A stretch of DNA of 64,000 bases, from the NCBI RefSeq assembly GCF_001895925.1, contig NZ_MPPI01000017.1, positions 1 through 64,000 of the forward strand, read 5' to 3'. Position numbers and translations under genes: made by a program. Within the stretch, counting starts at the first letter, position 1; each line of letters opens with the position of its first letter. Under the pieces are notes generated by a model. It saw nothing but the letters and a program-made list of their open reading frames with translations. It was not told the DNA's origin and ran no database searches. Shown here in pieces: positions 43,912 to 54,194 of this stretch. The stretch comes from Phormidesmis priestleyi ULC007. Lineage in GTDB: Bacteria > Cyanobacteriota > Cyanobacteriia > Leptolyngbyales > Leptolyngbyaceae.

Positions 43912-46827
43912 CTACAAAATTTCAACCGTTCCGCTTTGACCATCGATGCGAACAGACTGCCCATCGCGCAAAAGATGAGTCGCGTTGTTGACATCCATCA
44001 CAGCGGGAATGCGATATTCACGAGCGACGATCGCCCCGTGCGACAACCGACCGCCAACCTCCGCAATCAATCCTCCCACTCTTGCCAAAAGCGGTGCCCA
44101 GCCAGAATCTGTATAAGGAACCACGAGAATGGTCTCTCGATCGAGGTCAGTTACATTTGCTGACAGCGATCGCATCACTTTAATGCGTCCTTCAACCTGT
44201 CCGGGGCTGGCCCCAATGCCTTGCAACTGCTGAGAAGATTGCCAATTTTGCAAAATCGGGGCGGGTGGATCGTCTCCATAGACGATCGTCGGAACTTGCT
44301 CAAGCTGATCATCGGTCTGAAGGCGCGATCGACGTTGAGCAATCACTTGAGGAATCCGCTCAAGCATTTGGCGATCAAGATGCGAGGCTTGGCGGACTTC
44401 TTCTAACGCTAAAAAAAAGATATCACCCGGTTCAGAAAGTATGCCCGATTGCAGCCAATCCCTTTCTAACGCAACAAAACTCCATCGCAACTCTGCTAAT
44501 AGCTGACTATAAACTTCTGTGACTCGCCCTTTGAGACCAAACCGACGCTGAACAAACCCAGCTTTACGTGGCTTAACTGATTCTGCTCTAAGGGGCGGAT
44601 TCAAACAAAACTGAGCAAATAAATCTCGAACAGGTTGTGAGTATTCTCTCCAAGTAGGCACCGCAATATCGGTTCCGACCTCACTTAAATAGCCATAACG
44701 ATTTAAGATTTGGTCAAACCGATCGAGAATTTCTCGCCCGTTGACTGTTCTGTCTAGCATTCCAAAAAGTTCTGAACTGCTAACAGCATTTTTATCTGTC
44801 CCAGTTATCTGTTCATTGCTGATTAAATCTTGATGGGCTGCGATCGCTAATGCTTGCAGCGATCGCAGTGCCGCCACCTCTGGCGTATCTCCATTGTCAA
44901 TCTGTTCATCGCTAACTCGCAAAATCGCCTTTCGCAATGCTGCACTCAACGGAACCAAAATGCTATAAAAAGTGGCAGTTTTGAGCAACTCAAGAATCAG
45001 CTCAACTCGCTCTACCAGATTAGCAACAGACAATTCAGAAGTGGGATGCGTCGCAACCTCGTTGAGAAAAGGAGAAAATCTGCGGCGATCGTCCCGACCA
45101 AAGTTCTGCTCAAGCTGCCATTCATGACCGATTAACCGCAGCAATCCCGGCAGATTGCGAAGCGTTGACTGCACCGGAGGCTTACTAAATGTTGCCCCTC
45201 TCGTGAGAAACTCTAAACTCTCAGACGGCAACCCCATTCGTCGAAAAAGTTGCCCTAGCAGTGATGCGTTGAAATAAGCGCGAGAGTAGTGCAGCGTTGC
45301 CGTGTCATTAAAATCGAGTCCTTGAGCGCGATCGCCCAGCACGATCGTAAAAATTTCTCCCCAAACGCCGCACGTCAACGGACGATTGATCGACCAGGTA
45401 AGCGGACGAATCAACCCCGGAATCACTTCAGCCGCAATCTTACGAGTCCAGATTGGCAACAGAGTTGTGATGGGTCGAGACTGCAACACCCACAAAGCGC
45501 GACCATCATAAGTCCACTCCACATCTTGAGGAACGCCGTGATACTGATTCTCAAGACGGCGCACCAGAAAAGCCACTTGCTGCACTAATCTCGGTGGAAT
45601 ATTGCCTACTCCCGTGACTTCCAATATCAATTCATCGGGTAAAACCCAATCCGAATCTAGCGTTAAAGCATCGGGGACTTGAATCTCATAAGCTTCTGGA
45701 GTCACTCGTCCTGATACGATCGATTCTGCATCACCCGGCAGGGCTTCAATAACAACCGCATTGCCTTGCCTAGAAATGGGATCGCGACTAAAGGCAACTC
45801 CAGAAAACACACCCCGAATTTGCTTCTGAATCAGCACCACCATCGAACTATCAGATAATCCACGATCGCGCCGATATTGAACTGCCGAAGCGCGATTATA
45901 AGACTCTAAACATTGCGCGATCGCGGGCAGCAGTTCTTCTCGCCGCGTCACGCCCAAAATTGTTTGATATTGTCCTGCCGCCGAAGCCGCCTCAGAATCT
46001 TCTCCGATCGCAGAAGATCTGACGACCAAAGGCTCCGCCTCAGAAGGCTGAAGAATCTCGATCAGCGGCGCAGGGTCATCACCCGGAAACAAAACCCAAC
46101 CCTCTGGCACTGGGTAGCCCGATCGCTTCAGATCCGATAGAGTTGCCGCTTTTTCTCCTGCCTTGCCCGGTAACAAACGTTGATCGAGAGAAACTAGGGA
46201 GCGATCGCCCCGAAAGAATTTAAACATAGACTGAGATGTTTTTTGCGCGGCTTCAGTCCTCATATCTAAGTCGTCTGGAATCTTTTTGTAAATCCATCCT
46301 AAAAGGACTGCTAACGCGATCGTCATCACAATCAATGCAGAGTCTTGAGAATGCCGCAACGCAGTCACTAGGGGGAATAAAATCAGAATGCCGATTCGAC
46401 CCTGGCTGCGTTCTCGAAGAATTGTAAAGCCGATGCCACCGATTAAGAAAACCAGAAGAGCAGAAATCGGGTCGTGTACTGCGTAACCCCAGACGACATT
46501 CGTCGTGCCCGCCCCTTGGCTAATCCAATAACGCCCAAACACCAAAGCAATCAGTGCAATCATTTCCCACTCAGCATGATCAGGAAAGAAAGCACGAGCC
46601 AGAAAAACGGCTGCAATTCCTTTTAGCGCCTCCGACAGAACGGCTAAAATTCCGGCAAACTTTCCGCCATGATAAAAAGCAGCCGAGACACTCACATTTC
46701 CGGTGCCGAGATTTTTTAACCGTTTCCTAGTAATTCCATAAGTCATCCAATCGATCAGAGGCAGACCTCCCAAAATTGGACAGATTATGAAGATCACGAG
46801 AGATCCCCAGACTTGGGTGAGCGTCAT
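43912..46827 (-). CDS. Fusion of a PlsY-like membrane domain with a PEP-synthase/rifampin-phosphotransferase-like enzyme
   Basis: A 971-aa protein. Residues 1-200 are a multi-helix membrane domain resembling the acyltransferase PlsY: LGTGNVSVSAAFYHGGKFAG, SEALKGIAAVFLAR and ALRHSQDSALIV. The second PlsY motif (GHxFP...GGKG) is degenerate (FGRYWISQGAGTTN), so acyltransfer is doubtful. Residues about 220-455 are the ATP-grasp domain of PEP synthase/PPDK (PLVVRSSAIGEDSEAASAAG, VFSGVAFSRDP, DVEWTYDG). A long helical middle region follows. The C-terminus is the swivelling phosphohistidine domain (GGRLSHGAIVAREYRIPAVM, His near 928). The C-terminal PEP-binding barrel of true PEP synthase is absent, the same layout as rifampin phosphotransferase. 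I infer a membrane-tethered dikinase that phosphorylates an unknown, perhaps lipidic, acceptor. Confidence 0.85.
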   Translation of the reverse strand: MTLTQVWGSLVIFIICPILGGLPLIDWMTYGITRKRLKNLGTGNVSVSAAFYHGGKFAGILAVLSEALKGIAAVFLARAFFPDHAEWEMIALIALVFGRYWISQGAGTTNVVWGYAVHDPISALLVFLIGGIGFTILRERSQGRIGILILFPLVTALRHSQDSALIVMTIALAVLLGWIYKKIPDDLDMRTEAAQKTSQSMFKFFRGDRSLVSLDQRLLPGKAGEKAATLSDLKRSGYPVPEGWVLFPGDDPAPLIEILQPSEAEPLVVRSSAIGEDSEAASAAGQYQTILGVTRREELLPAIAQCLESYNRASAVQYRRDRGLSDSSMVVLIQKQIRGVFSGVAFSRDPISRQGNAVVIEALPGDAESIVSGRVTPEAYEIQVPDALTLDSDWVLPDELILEVTGVGNIPPRLVQQVAFLVRRLENQYHGVPQDVEWTYDGRALWVLQSRPITTLLPIWTRKIAAEVIPGLIRPLTWSINRPLTCGVWGEIFTIVLGDRAQGLDFNDTATLHYSRAYFNASLLGQLFRRMGLPSESLEFLTRGATFSKPPVQSTLRNLPGLLRLIGHEWQLEQNFGRDDRRRFSPFLNEVATHPTSELSVANLVERVELILELLKTATFYSILVPLSAALRKAILRVSDEQIDNGDTPEVAALRSLQALAIAAHQDLISNEQITGTDKNAVSSSELFGMLDRTVNGREILDRFDQILNRYGYLSEVGTDIAVPTWREYSQPVRDLFAQFCLNPPLRAESVKPRKAGFVQRRFGLKGRVTEVYSQLLAELRWSFVALERDWLQSGILSEPGDIFFLALEEVRQASHLDRQMLERIPQVIAQRRSRLQTDDQLEQVPTIVYGDDPPAPILQNWQSSQQLQGIGASPGQVEGRIKVMRSLSANVTDLDRETILVVPYTDSGWAPLLARVGGLIAEVGGRLSHGAIVAREYRIPAVMDVNNATHLLRDGQSVRIDGQSGTVEIL

Positions 46828-46931
46828 GACTGTAAAAGCAAAATAAAACCTTTCTTGCAGTCTACGATCGTGTTCAGCAAAAAGTCTAAGTTTTCTCTAA
46901 AGTCTTCATTGCTGCAAAGGCCAAACATTCA

Positions 46932-46961
46932 AAAAGCCCTCCACGCAAGTGGAGGGCTTTT
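46932..46961 (-). terminator. Intrinsic terminator of psbA
   Basis: AAAAGCCCTCCAC, loop GCAA, then GTGGAGGGCTTTT: a perfect 13-bp stem with A and T tracts on both sides, 31 bp beyond the psbA stop. Being symmetrical it could act in either direction, but psbA is the gene that ends here. Confidence 0.88.
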
Positions 46962-46991
46962 CTATGTCAGACCGATTCTACCCAGGAAAGC

Positions 46992-48122
<1,131 letters not shown>

Positions 48123-48126
48123 TCAT

Positions 48127-48155
48127 ACAATAAACGAGACTTTAAGCTTTGTAAA
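48127..48155 (-). promoter_or_regulatory. psbA promoter
   Basis: On the minus strand TTTACA (48150-48155) and TATTGT (48127-48132) are separated by exactly 17 bp, as in sigma-70-type psbA promoters. The predicted start, near 48120, leaves a leader of about 46 nt before the ATG at 48074, close to the length seen for other cyanobacterial psbA genes. Confidence 0.72.
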
Positions 48156-48300
48156 GGATTCTCACAATATTTGTAGATGTGTAAAACTCTTGGTTCGCGT
48201 CCTTCGCACCTACAAAGGGATGCGGCTTTCTGGTAACACAATGAGGCGCGACAGGCGGAAGCACAGTAGGATGGGGGTAGACGTGAATCACCACTGACCT

Positions 48301-48987
48301 ATGGCTCAACTGCAAATGACTGAACTGGAAGTTTATCAGGGACAGTTTGGAGAGTTTACGATCGACTCCAGCGATCGTCGCGGGGTTATTATCTACCGAG
48401 GTGGGCTGCTGGTGGCAGCACTGAGCTTTGCGATCGCAACTGGGCTTGTACTCTGGCAAGGAAGTGACCCCTTCATTCTCAACGTGCTGACCCTGCTTTA
48501 CTTTGTTTTTTGGGTTGGGTTGGGTGTGAGTTTATTTACGATTCATATCTATCTAAAGCCGCTGCATCAAGCACTTCAAGCGTTTTGGGCGATCGGAGGC
48601 ATCACCTCTCTGATGTTTGCAGTTAAAAGTTCAGAACCGCTTGCTCTCTATATCTATAGTCACCCGCTGACAATTTTTGGAGTCGGTTTTGGCTTTGCTG
48701 CGTTGACCGGAATCTTTTTTAAAGAGGCTTTTTGCTTCGATCGTTTAGAAACGAAGCTACTCACTCCTCTAATTCCTGTCTTACTTTTAGGGCATCTAAC
48801 AGGTTTCTTGTCGATCCAGTGGGAGCAGATTTTGCTAGGAGCTTGGGCGTTTCTATTTGTGGTGTTTGCAATTCGTAAAGTCATTCAACCCGTTCCGCCT
48901 GATATTGGCGATAAGAGCGTGTTTGAATATCTGCACTCGCAACACCTCAGAAACAATGCTTCAAGACTATCGACTCCAAAAAATTAA
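48301..48987 (+). CDS. DUF2301 family integral membrane protein
   Basis: A 228-aa protein with about six membrane helices (for example GGLLVAALSFAIATGLVLWQ, VLTLLYFVFWVGLGVSLFTI, TIFGVGFGFAALTGIFFKEA). The soluble N-terminus QGQFGEFTIDSSDRRGVIIY and the FKEAFCFDRLETKLLTPLIP region fit the cyanobacterial DUF2301 family. Function is unknown. It is divergent from psbA, sharing a 226-bp upstream region. The C-terminal ~30 residues are polar. Confidence 0.85.
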   Translation: MAQLQMTELEVYQGQFGEFTIDSSDRRGVIIYRGGLLVAALSFAIATGLVLWQGSDPFILNVLTLLYFVFWVGLGVSLFTIHIYLKPLHQALQAFWAIGGITSLMFAVKSSEPLALYIYSHPLTIFGVGFGFAALTGIFFKEAFCFDRLETKLLTPLIPVLLLGHLTGFLSIQWEQILLGAWAFLFVVFAIRKVIQPVPPDIGDKSVFEYLHSQHLRNNASRLSTPKN

Positions 48988-49110
48988 AATTTGGCTCTTT
49001 GGTCGTCGAGAAAAGTGGGCTTTAACGGCTCAAGGCTGACTGGTGAGTTTCATCACTGTCAGATTGAGGGAACACTTAACCGAGAATCACCTTAACGTGA
49101 GGACGGGAAA

Positions 49111-50238
49111 TTGGAGGAACGTGCGTTTTGGCTGGCATGGTCGCAAATTTCGGGCATTGGCCCGGTGCTGATTAAGCGACTATATCGGCATTTTGGAAGC
49201 TTGGCATTAGCTTGGGAAGCCAGCCCAAAAGAGTTAGTTGAAGTCGAAGGAATTGGGAGCCAAACCGTAGAAGAAATTTTGCCCCAGCGAGTAAAGTGTC
49301 AGCCCGATCTTCTGCTGCAACACCATGAACAGAAGAACGAATATTTTTGGACTCCGGCCGAAGCTGACTATCCTCGATTGCTGCGAGAGATTCCTGACCC
49401 ACCGCCTGTGTTGTATTATTGCGGCGATTCTAAGCTAGTTAAAGATCTGGGAACTCTGCCTGCGATCGCCATTGTAGGAACTCGCGAACCCTCAGATTAT
49501 GGCAGACGCTGGACGCGCAAGATTAGCTCTGCTCTGGCACAAAATGGATTTGTGGTCGTTTCTGGTTTGGCAGATGGCATCGATGCCGAAGCCCACCGCA
49601 ATTGCATTGAGTCTGGAGGTAAAACCGTCGCCGTGCTGGGAACAGGTGTCGATGTGGTTTATCCCTGGACAAATCGCCGTCTTTATCAGGAAGTGCTAGA
49701 AAACGGATTAGCTCTCAGTGAATATCCAGCCGGAACTCAACCCGATCGCACTCACTTCCCCCGCAGAAATCGTATTGTGGCAGGGCTGTGTCGAGCTGTC
49801 TTAGTGATTGAGGCTCCTAAAAAATCGGGCGCTCTAATCACGGCGTATCTTGCCAACGACTATGGGCGCGATGTCTATGCCCTACCTGGCAGTTTAGACA
49901 ATTCTAAATCAAAGGGCTGCCTCGCCTTAATTAGCAAAGGCGCACAAATGATTTTGGGAGAAGCAGAGTTGCTCGAAATGTTGGGGACGATGCCTCAGCT
50001 AGACTACCCAGTGATGGAAGCGACCCAGTTACCTCTAATCGACCTCAGTGCCGAATTAAGTCAGGTATTGCAGTCCGTCAACACGATCGTTCAAAGTGAT
50101 GAAATCGATACGGCGGCTTTTGACACGATCGTCCAGCAGACAGGAATGCCAGCAGGTTCGGTGTCAGGCGCATTACTACAGCTAGAAATGTTGGGACTCG
50201 TTTCACAATTGCCAGGAATGCGCTATCAAGTTCACTGA
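49111..50238 (+). CDS. dprA: DNA-processing protein DprA (Smf)
   Basis: A 375-aa protein that in naturally competent bacteria loads RecA on incoming single-stranded DNA. It starts with TTG at 49111 (LEERAFWLAWSQISGIGPVL). An N-terminal helix-hairpin-helix/SAM-like part (about 1-60) is followed by the Rossmann fold: GTREPSDYGRRW, VVSGLADGIDAEAHRNCIES, KTVAVLGTGVDVVYPWTNRR, SEYPAGTQPDRTHFPRRNRI and VIEAPKKSGALITAYLANDY. A C-terminal winged helix follows (DTIVQQTGMPAGSVSGALLQ). Its presence fits the natural competence known in several cyanobacteria. It lies 124 bp downstream of the DUF2301 gene. Confidence 0.95.
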   Translation: MEERAFWLAWSQISGIGPVLIKRLYRHFGSLALAWEASPKELVEVEGIGSQTVEEILPQRVKCQPDLLLQHHEQKNEYFWTPAEADYPRLLREIPDPPPVLYYCGDSKLVKDLGTLPAIAIVGTREPSDYGRRWTRKISSALAQNGFVVVSGLADGIDAEAHRNCIESGGKTVAVLGTGVDVVYPWTNRRLYQEVLENGLALSEYPAGTQPDRTHFPRRNRIVAGLCRAVLVIEAPKKSGALITAYLANDYGRDVYALPGSLDNSKSKGCLALISKGAQMILGEAELLEMLGTMPQLDYPVMEATQLPLIDLSAELSQVLQSVNTIVQSDEIDTAAFDTIVQQTGMPAGSVSGALLQLEMLGLVSQLPGMRYQVH

Positions 50239-50425
50239 GGTGAGCTTAATGAATTAAGGGTCAGATAGTTCGCTTTGAAGCGAAAGCACAACTACTGAAG
50301 AAAGAAGTGAAGTAGCAAGCTTGCAATTTTTCAAAATGAGTTTGGCTGAACGCCCCAGCACACTGGCTTCTTTCTGGCTTAGAACAAAGCAAGAGATCGA
50401 GGTCGCCCAATGGCTCAAGCAGAGG

Positions 50426-50623
50426 CTACGGCATTTGGGGGTCGGGTTCTAAACCCCACTGATGTTTGAGAAAGTGACGATACATCGTTTCACGCATGAT
50501 CATCTGCTCATAGAGCTTGATCAAAAAGTCTTGAGCTTGCTCGTGGCTCATTCTCTCGACTTGTGTCTCAAACGATCGAATGCTGAATTTTTGCTCCAAA
50601 GACAGTTCTACAGGTTGGCTCAT
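50426..50623 (-). CDS. nblA: Phycobilisome degradation protein NblA
   Basis: A 65-aa protein from the ATG at 50623 (MSQPVELSLEQKFSIRSFET); a longer frame to 50635 is possible, but GGAG ten bases upstream supports 50623. It matches NblA along its length: FSIRSFETQVERMSHEQAQD, FLIKLYEQMIMRETMYRHFL, KHQWGLEPDPQ. NblA binds phycobiliproteins and directs phycobilisome proteolysis by a Clp protease during nutrient starvation. The 375-bp gap upstream contains a candidate NtcA site, which fits induction by nitrogen limitation. Confidence 0.95.
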   Translation of the reverse strand: MSQPVELSLEQKFSIRSFETQVERMSHEQAQDFLIKLYEQMIMRETMYRHFLKHQWGLEPDPQMP

Positions 50624-50885
50624 AATACGCTCCAATGTAAAAGAGAGAGTAGGTCAGTCAAAGAATCATCGACTTGGGAGGTCGTGGATAGATTCTGGGT
50701 GGACTTATTTGATTGTTCAAAGATAGACTATGAGTCAATCAATCTATCCACCTGTTATTACAAAAGATAACAACTATTTGACAAAGTGACCATACCCCAG
50801 TTGGCTTACTTTGAATGAAGTGCTCGTACCTCTTTAGAAAGGAACCTCAGAATGTATAGGCTGTGACAGGTTGAGAGAATTTCTA

Positions 50886-50899
50886 GTAACAATTACTAC
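50886..50899 (-). promoter_or_regulatory. Candidate NtcA-binding site upstream of nblA
   Basis: The sequence is GTAACAATTACTAC, an exact match to the NtcA consensus GTA-N8-TAC on both strands. On the nblA strand a TATACATT box lies about 27 bp downstream, slightly longer than the usual 22-24 bp. This predicts a start near 50840 and a leader of about 215 nt. nblA is a known NtcA target in cyanobacteria; the site here is prediction. Confidence 0.55.
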
Positions 50900-50998
50900 A
50901 AATCGAGGACTCATTGATTAGGTAAGTCCTCCAACTGATAGGGGCATGATTAGATTTTCTCAAGATGTCGTAGATAAACAGTTTCGTCAAAAGTGTGG

Positions 50999-51742
50999 TT
51001 AATAGTCGCTGCCGCTTAGACCGTCGATCGCCACAATTACGACGGTGATATTATCTCGCCCACCCTGCTCTTTTGCAGCGTTAATCAACGCAGAGGCGGC
51101 TTTTTCGCAAGCTTGAATCGGTTTAAGCTGATCGGTAATTCGCTGATCAGACAGTTCTTCGGTCAAGCCATCACTGCAAAGTAGAAGGCGATCGCCCGAC
51201 TGCACAGATAGCGACTTCACCTCAATTTGCTGGAGATCTTCTCGCCCCAAACATTGAGCCAGCACATGTCTGAGGGGATGGGTTCGCGCCTGATCGGGCG
51301 TGATCTCTCCCAAGCGCATTGCCCGTGCCACCCAAGTGTGATCTTCAGTCATCTGTTCAAGTTCTGAGCCACGCAGACGATAGAGCCGCGAGTCACCAAT
51401 GTGAGTGCAGAAAGGTTGTTCATCGCGAAAGATCACAACGACCACGGTCGTACCCATGTCCGATCGCTCTGGATGCTGCTTTTGATCGTCTAAGATCGCC
51501 TGATTTGCCTCTAGCAGCGATTTTTCTAGCAAATCTTGTGAGGGGAGCGTTGATTGCCAACGGGTGTCTAGACAAAACTGAATCGCTTGTGTTGCTAGAC
51601 GACTCGCTTCTTGCCCACCTGCATGTCCGCCCATGCCATCTGCCACAATAAAAAAACGCCCATCCGGATCGAGGTAATAGGCATCCTGGTTGACAGCACG
51701 GATTAACCCCGTATCAGTCATCCCTATAAAGAGGCGTTTCAT
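50999..51742 (-). CDS. PP2C-family Ser/Thr protein phosphatase
   Basis: A 247-aa metal-dependent phosphatase (Stp1/PphA type) with no extra domains. Motifs: IRAVNQDAYY, FFIVADGMGGHAGGQEAS (metal-binding Asp), GTTVVVVIF, THIGDSRLYRLRG, LCSDGLTEELSD and GGRDNITVVIV. It would remove phosphate from Ser/Thr on cytoplasmic proteins, such as PII in the case of PphA. It starts 32 bp after the UbiB gene and is the last gene of a run beginning with the CCA-type enzyme at 58679, which also contains a pseudokinase. The substrate is unknown. Confidence 0.94.
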   Translation of the reverse strand: MKRLFIGMTDTGLIRAVNQDAYYLDPDGRFFIVADGMGGHAGGQEASRLATQAIQFCLDTRWQSTLPSQDLLEKSLLEANQAILDDQKQHPERSDMGTTVVVVIFRDEQPFCTHIGDSRLYRLRGSELEQMTEDHTWVARAMRLGEITPDQARTHPLRHVLAQCLGREDLQQIEVKSLSVQSGDRLLLCSDGLTEELSDQRITDQLKPIQACEKAASALINAAKEQGGRDNITVVIVAIDGLSGSDY

Positions 51743-51774
51743 GGCTGGGCAAAGGTAGTTAGAGACATTTTAGT

Positions 51775-53748
51775 TTAGGGCATTCTCTCATAGCGATCGA
51801 GCTTAACCAGCAGTCGAATTAACACGATCGCGACAGCAAGAGCCGCCACCGCCATGGCGAGGGCTAACCAGGGATAGCCATTGACAAACAAAATAGTCGC
51901 TGAAACCGTAAACGCAGAGGTCAGCAGGGTGTAATTTGTGCCCATATTTACGCCACTGATGCGCCGTAAGACCCGATCGGTTTCGGTTGAGCGCACTCGA
52001 ACGCGAATATCGCCTCGCTCTAGCTTGTCTAGCGTGTCTTCGATGCGGCGGGGCAACCCAAAGGCAGTATTGCCGACCTGCACAGCCTGACGGCTTAACT
52101 CATTCAACAGACTGCCTGCTTCCGAGGAAGAATTTCCATTTGTCATAAGCTGCATTGCAAAAGGTTTTGCAACCTCCATAAAGTTAAACTCTGGGTCTAA
52201 ACCTTTGCCTACACCTTCTAAGGTTGAGAAGGCGCGCATCACAAAGGTAAATGTAGCAGGAAATCGAAACGGCTGATCGTAGGCAATTTCATATAAATCG
52301 TCGCTGATGGCGCTCACAGACTGATCTTCAAAGGGTTTGTCCATGAAGTTGTCTAACATGAACTGCACCGATCTCCGCACCGGACCCATATCATCGGTAG
52401 GGGCTAAGGCTCCGAGTGCAATCAGTGACTCAACGACGCGATCGGCATCTTTTTGAGAGATCCCAAAGAATGTGTCTAACAACTTTTCACGTGTGATTGC
52501 CTGCACCTGCCCCATCATGCCAAAGTCATAGAAAATCAGAGAACCATCGGGGCTGACTGCAAGATTGCCTGGGTGGGGATCGGCGTGAAAAAAACCATTG
52601 TCGAGCAGTTGATGTAAATAGGCTCTAGCACCCATTTGGGCGAGTTCTTTGCGATCGAGTCCAGCAGCTTCTAAGGCTTCATAGTGACTAATCTTGATCC
52701 CCGGCGCATACTCTAAGGTCAAAACACGAGGAGACGTGTAGCGCCAATAAACTCTAGGCACTTTTACCCAATCCATGCCTCTAAAATTGCGACGGAACGT
52801 ATCTGCGTTGCGTCCTTCGTTGAGGTAATCGATTTCTTCCCAGAGAATTTTGCAGCACTCGTCGTAGATGCCCAACCAGTCGCGCCCCTTGCCCCACTCT
52901 GGATGATTTTGAAAATAGCGAGTGATGCCTTTAAGAATTTGTAGATCAATCTCAAACAGCTTGCGAAGTCCGGGACGCTGAATTTTAACAACAACCTCTT
53001 CGCCAGAATGCAGTTGGGCCCGATGAACTTGCCCTAGACTGGCGGCAGCCAGCGGAATTGGGTCAAAGCTGCGAAAGAGTTCTTCGATCGATTTCCCTAA
53101 ATCTTGCTCAATAATTGATTCGACCTGCTCATAGCTAAATGCCGGAACTCGGTCTTGCAGCTTTGACAACTCTTCAACAAACTCTGGAGCAAATAAGTCA
53201 GCTCGCGTTGAAAAAAGCTGCCCGATCTTGATGAATGTGGGCCCAAGGTCTAGCAGCGTCTCGCGAATCCAAACAGCTAGAGTGCTGCGTCTCGCTGCCT
53301 TTTTTTCGTCTGAGATGCCGCCCTGATAGCTCCAAGACTTTTTATAGAGCCATCTCGCCCCCAACAATTTAAGCACAAATGCCCAAATGTCAATGAAGCG
53401 ACCTCGGCGCGAATAATTTTCCCGACTCCAGCGATAGGCTTTGGCTGAGTGAGGTTTTCCCATCGATTTGTGTGCTCTATCAGCCATTGTAGAGGTCGAT
53501 ACTACGGAATTATCTAAGGGATGTAGTGAGGGTTCAACTGCATATAATTCTGCCTGGTCATCGCTATGTGTCTGCTTGATTTCAGACGAGGTGCCGAGTG
53601 GATGGCGTACAGTTTCCCCGGTTAGGGACTGGAGATCGTGCAGGTCAGCATCCACTGCTGGTGGCTTCGCCGTTTCTGTCAGGATTTGGCTGGGCGATCG
53701 CTGAGGCTTACTGGAGTCATTTGGAGAAACAGACACTCGACTTTCCAA
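51775..53748 (-). CDS. UbiB/ABC1 family atypical kinase
   Basis: A 657-aa protein. The first ~115 residues are polar and probably disordered. The ABC1 domain follows: RETLLDLGPTFIKIGQLFST is the KxGQ motif, then PLAAASLGQVHRAQLHSGEE (Ala-rich nucleotide loop), VVVKIQRP (Lys), GFFHADPHPGNLAVS and LIFYDFGMMGQV (DFG). The C-terminus has two membrane helices (LLTSAFTVSATILFVNGYPW, ALAMAVAALAVAIVLI). Members in cyanobacteria and plastids act in plastoquinone or prenyl-lipid metabolism and in stress responses; direct substrates are not established. It follows the DUF6825-like gene by 53 bp and precedes a PP2C gene by 32 bp. Confidence 0.93.
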   Translation of the reverse strand: MESRVSVSPNDSSKPQRSPSQILTETAKPPAVDADLHDLQSLTGETVRHPLGTSSEIKQTHSDDQAELYAVEPSLHPLDNSVVSTSTMADRAHKSMGKPHSAKAYRWSRENYSRRGRFIDIWAFVLKLLGARWLYKKSWSYQGGISDEKKAARRSTLAVWIRETLLDLGPTFIKIGQLFSTRADLFAPEFVEELSKLQDRVPAFSYEQVESIIEQDLGKSIEELFRSFDPIPLAAASLGQVHRAQLHSGEEVVVKIQRPGLRKLFEIDLQILKGITRYFQNHPEWGKGRDWLGIYDECCKILWEEIDYLNEGRNADTFRRNFRGMDWVKVPRVYWRYTSPRVLTLEYAPGIKISHYEALEAAGLDRKELAQMGARAYLHQLLDNGFFHADPHPGNLAVSPDGSLIFYDFGMMGQVQAITREKLLDTFFGISQKDADRVVESLIALGALAPTDDMGPVRRSVQFMLDNFMDKPFEDQSVSAISDDLYEIAYDQPFRFPATFTFVMRAFSTLEGVGKGLDPEFNFMEVAKPFAMQLMTNGNSSSEAGSLLNELSRQAVQVGNTAFGLPRRIEDTLDKLERGDIRVRVRSTETDRVLRRISGVNMGTNYTLLTSAFTVSATILFVNGYPWLALAMAVAALAVAIVLIRLLVKLDRYERMP

Positions 53749-53801
53749 CTAAAGAGGGCTGATCTAAGGGCGGCGGTGTTTAGCCACGATCGCTGAGTTT
53801 T

Positions 53802-54128
53802 TTAAACAGAACGGCTGCGATAGACTTGCAGGGCTGATCGGAGTTGGGCAATTTCAGCGCGAAGTTCATCGATCGTGGCTTGCAGATCTTCAGTTTGAGA
53901 GCCTACACGCACACCAGTCGAAGCCGTTCTTGCTTGCATCGCAATCTCTTCTTCACGGGCTGCTCTTTCAGCCACCTGATCGACAAAAGTCCGTAAGTTT
54001 TCTCTCTGCTCGGCATCAAACTTGCCCAACTCACTCAGGGCATTTGTGACCCCATTTTCTAGCTGTTCGTAAGCAATCTCGGCGATCGCTCGACCGACAA
54101 AAAAAGCATGAATCAGGGAATTATTCAT
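53802..54128 (-). CDS. DUF6825-like conserved small protein
   Basis: A 108-aa protein from the ATG at 54128; a TTG just upstream is also in frame. The sequence SLIHAFFVGRAIAEIAYEQL is followed by LGKFDAEQRENLRTFVDQVA and ends with a coiled coil (EDLQATIDELRAEIAQLRSA). This resembles the cyanobacterial/plastid family I recall as DUF6825; the family name is from memory. It has no signal peptide or membrane helix. It is the third gene in the run CCA-type enzyme, pseudokinase, this gene, UbiB, PP2C. Function is unknown. Confidence 0.7.
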   Translation of the reverse strand: MNNSLIHAFFVGRAIAEIAYEQLENGVTNALSELGKFDAEQRENLRTFVDQVAERAAREEEIAMQARTASTGVRVGSQTEDLQATIDELRAEIAQLRSALQVYRSRSV

Positions 54129-54194
54129 CAAAAATCTACCAAGCGCGCTGCCAAAATTATAGCTTGCTTAGGAAAGGGATGAAGGATAGGGACT

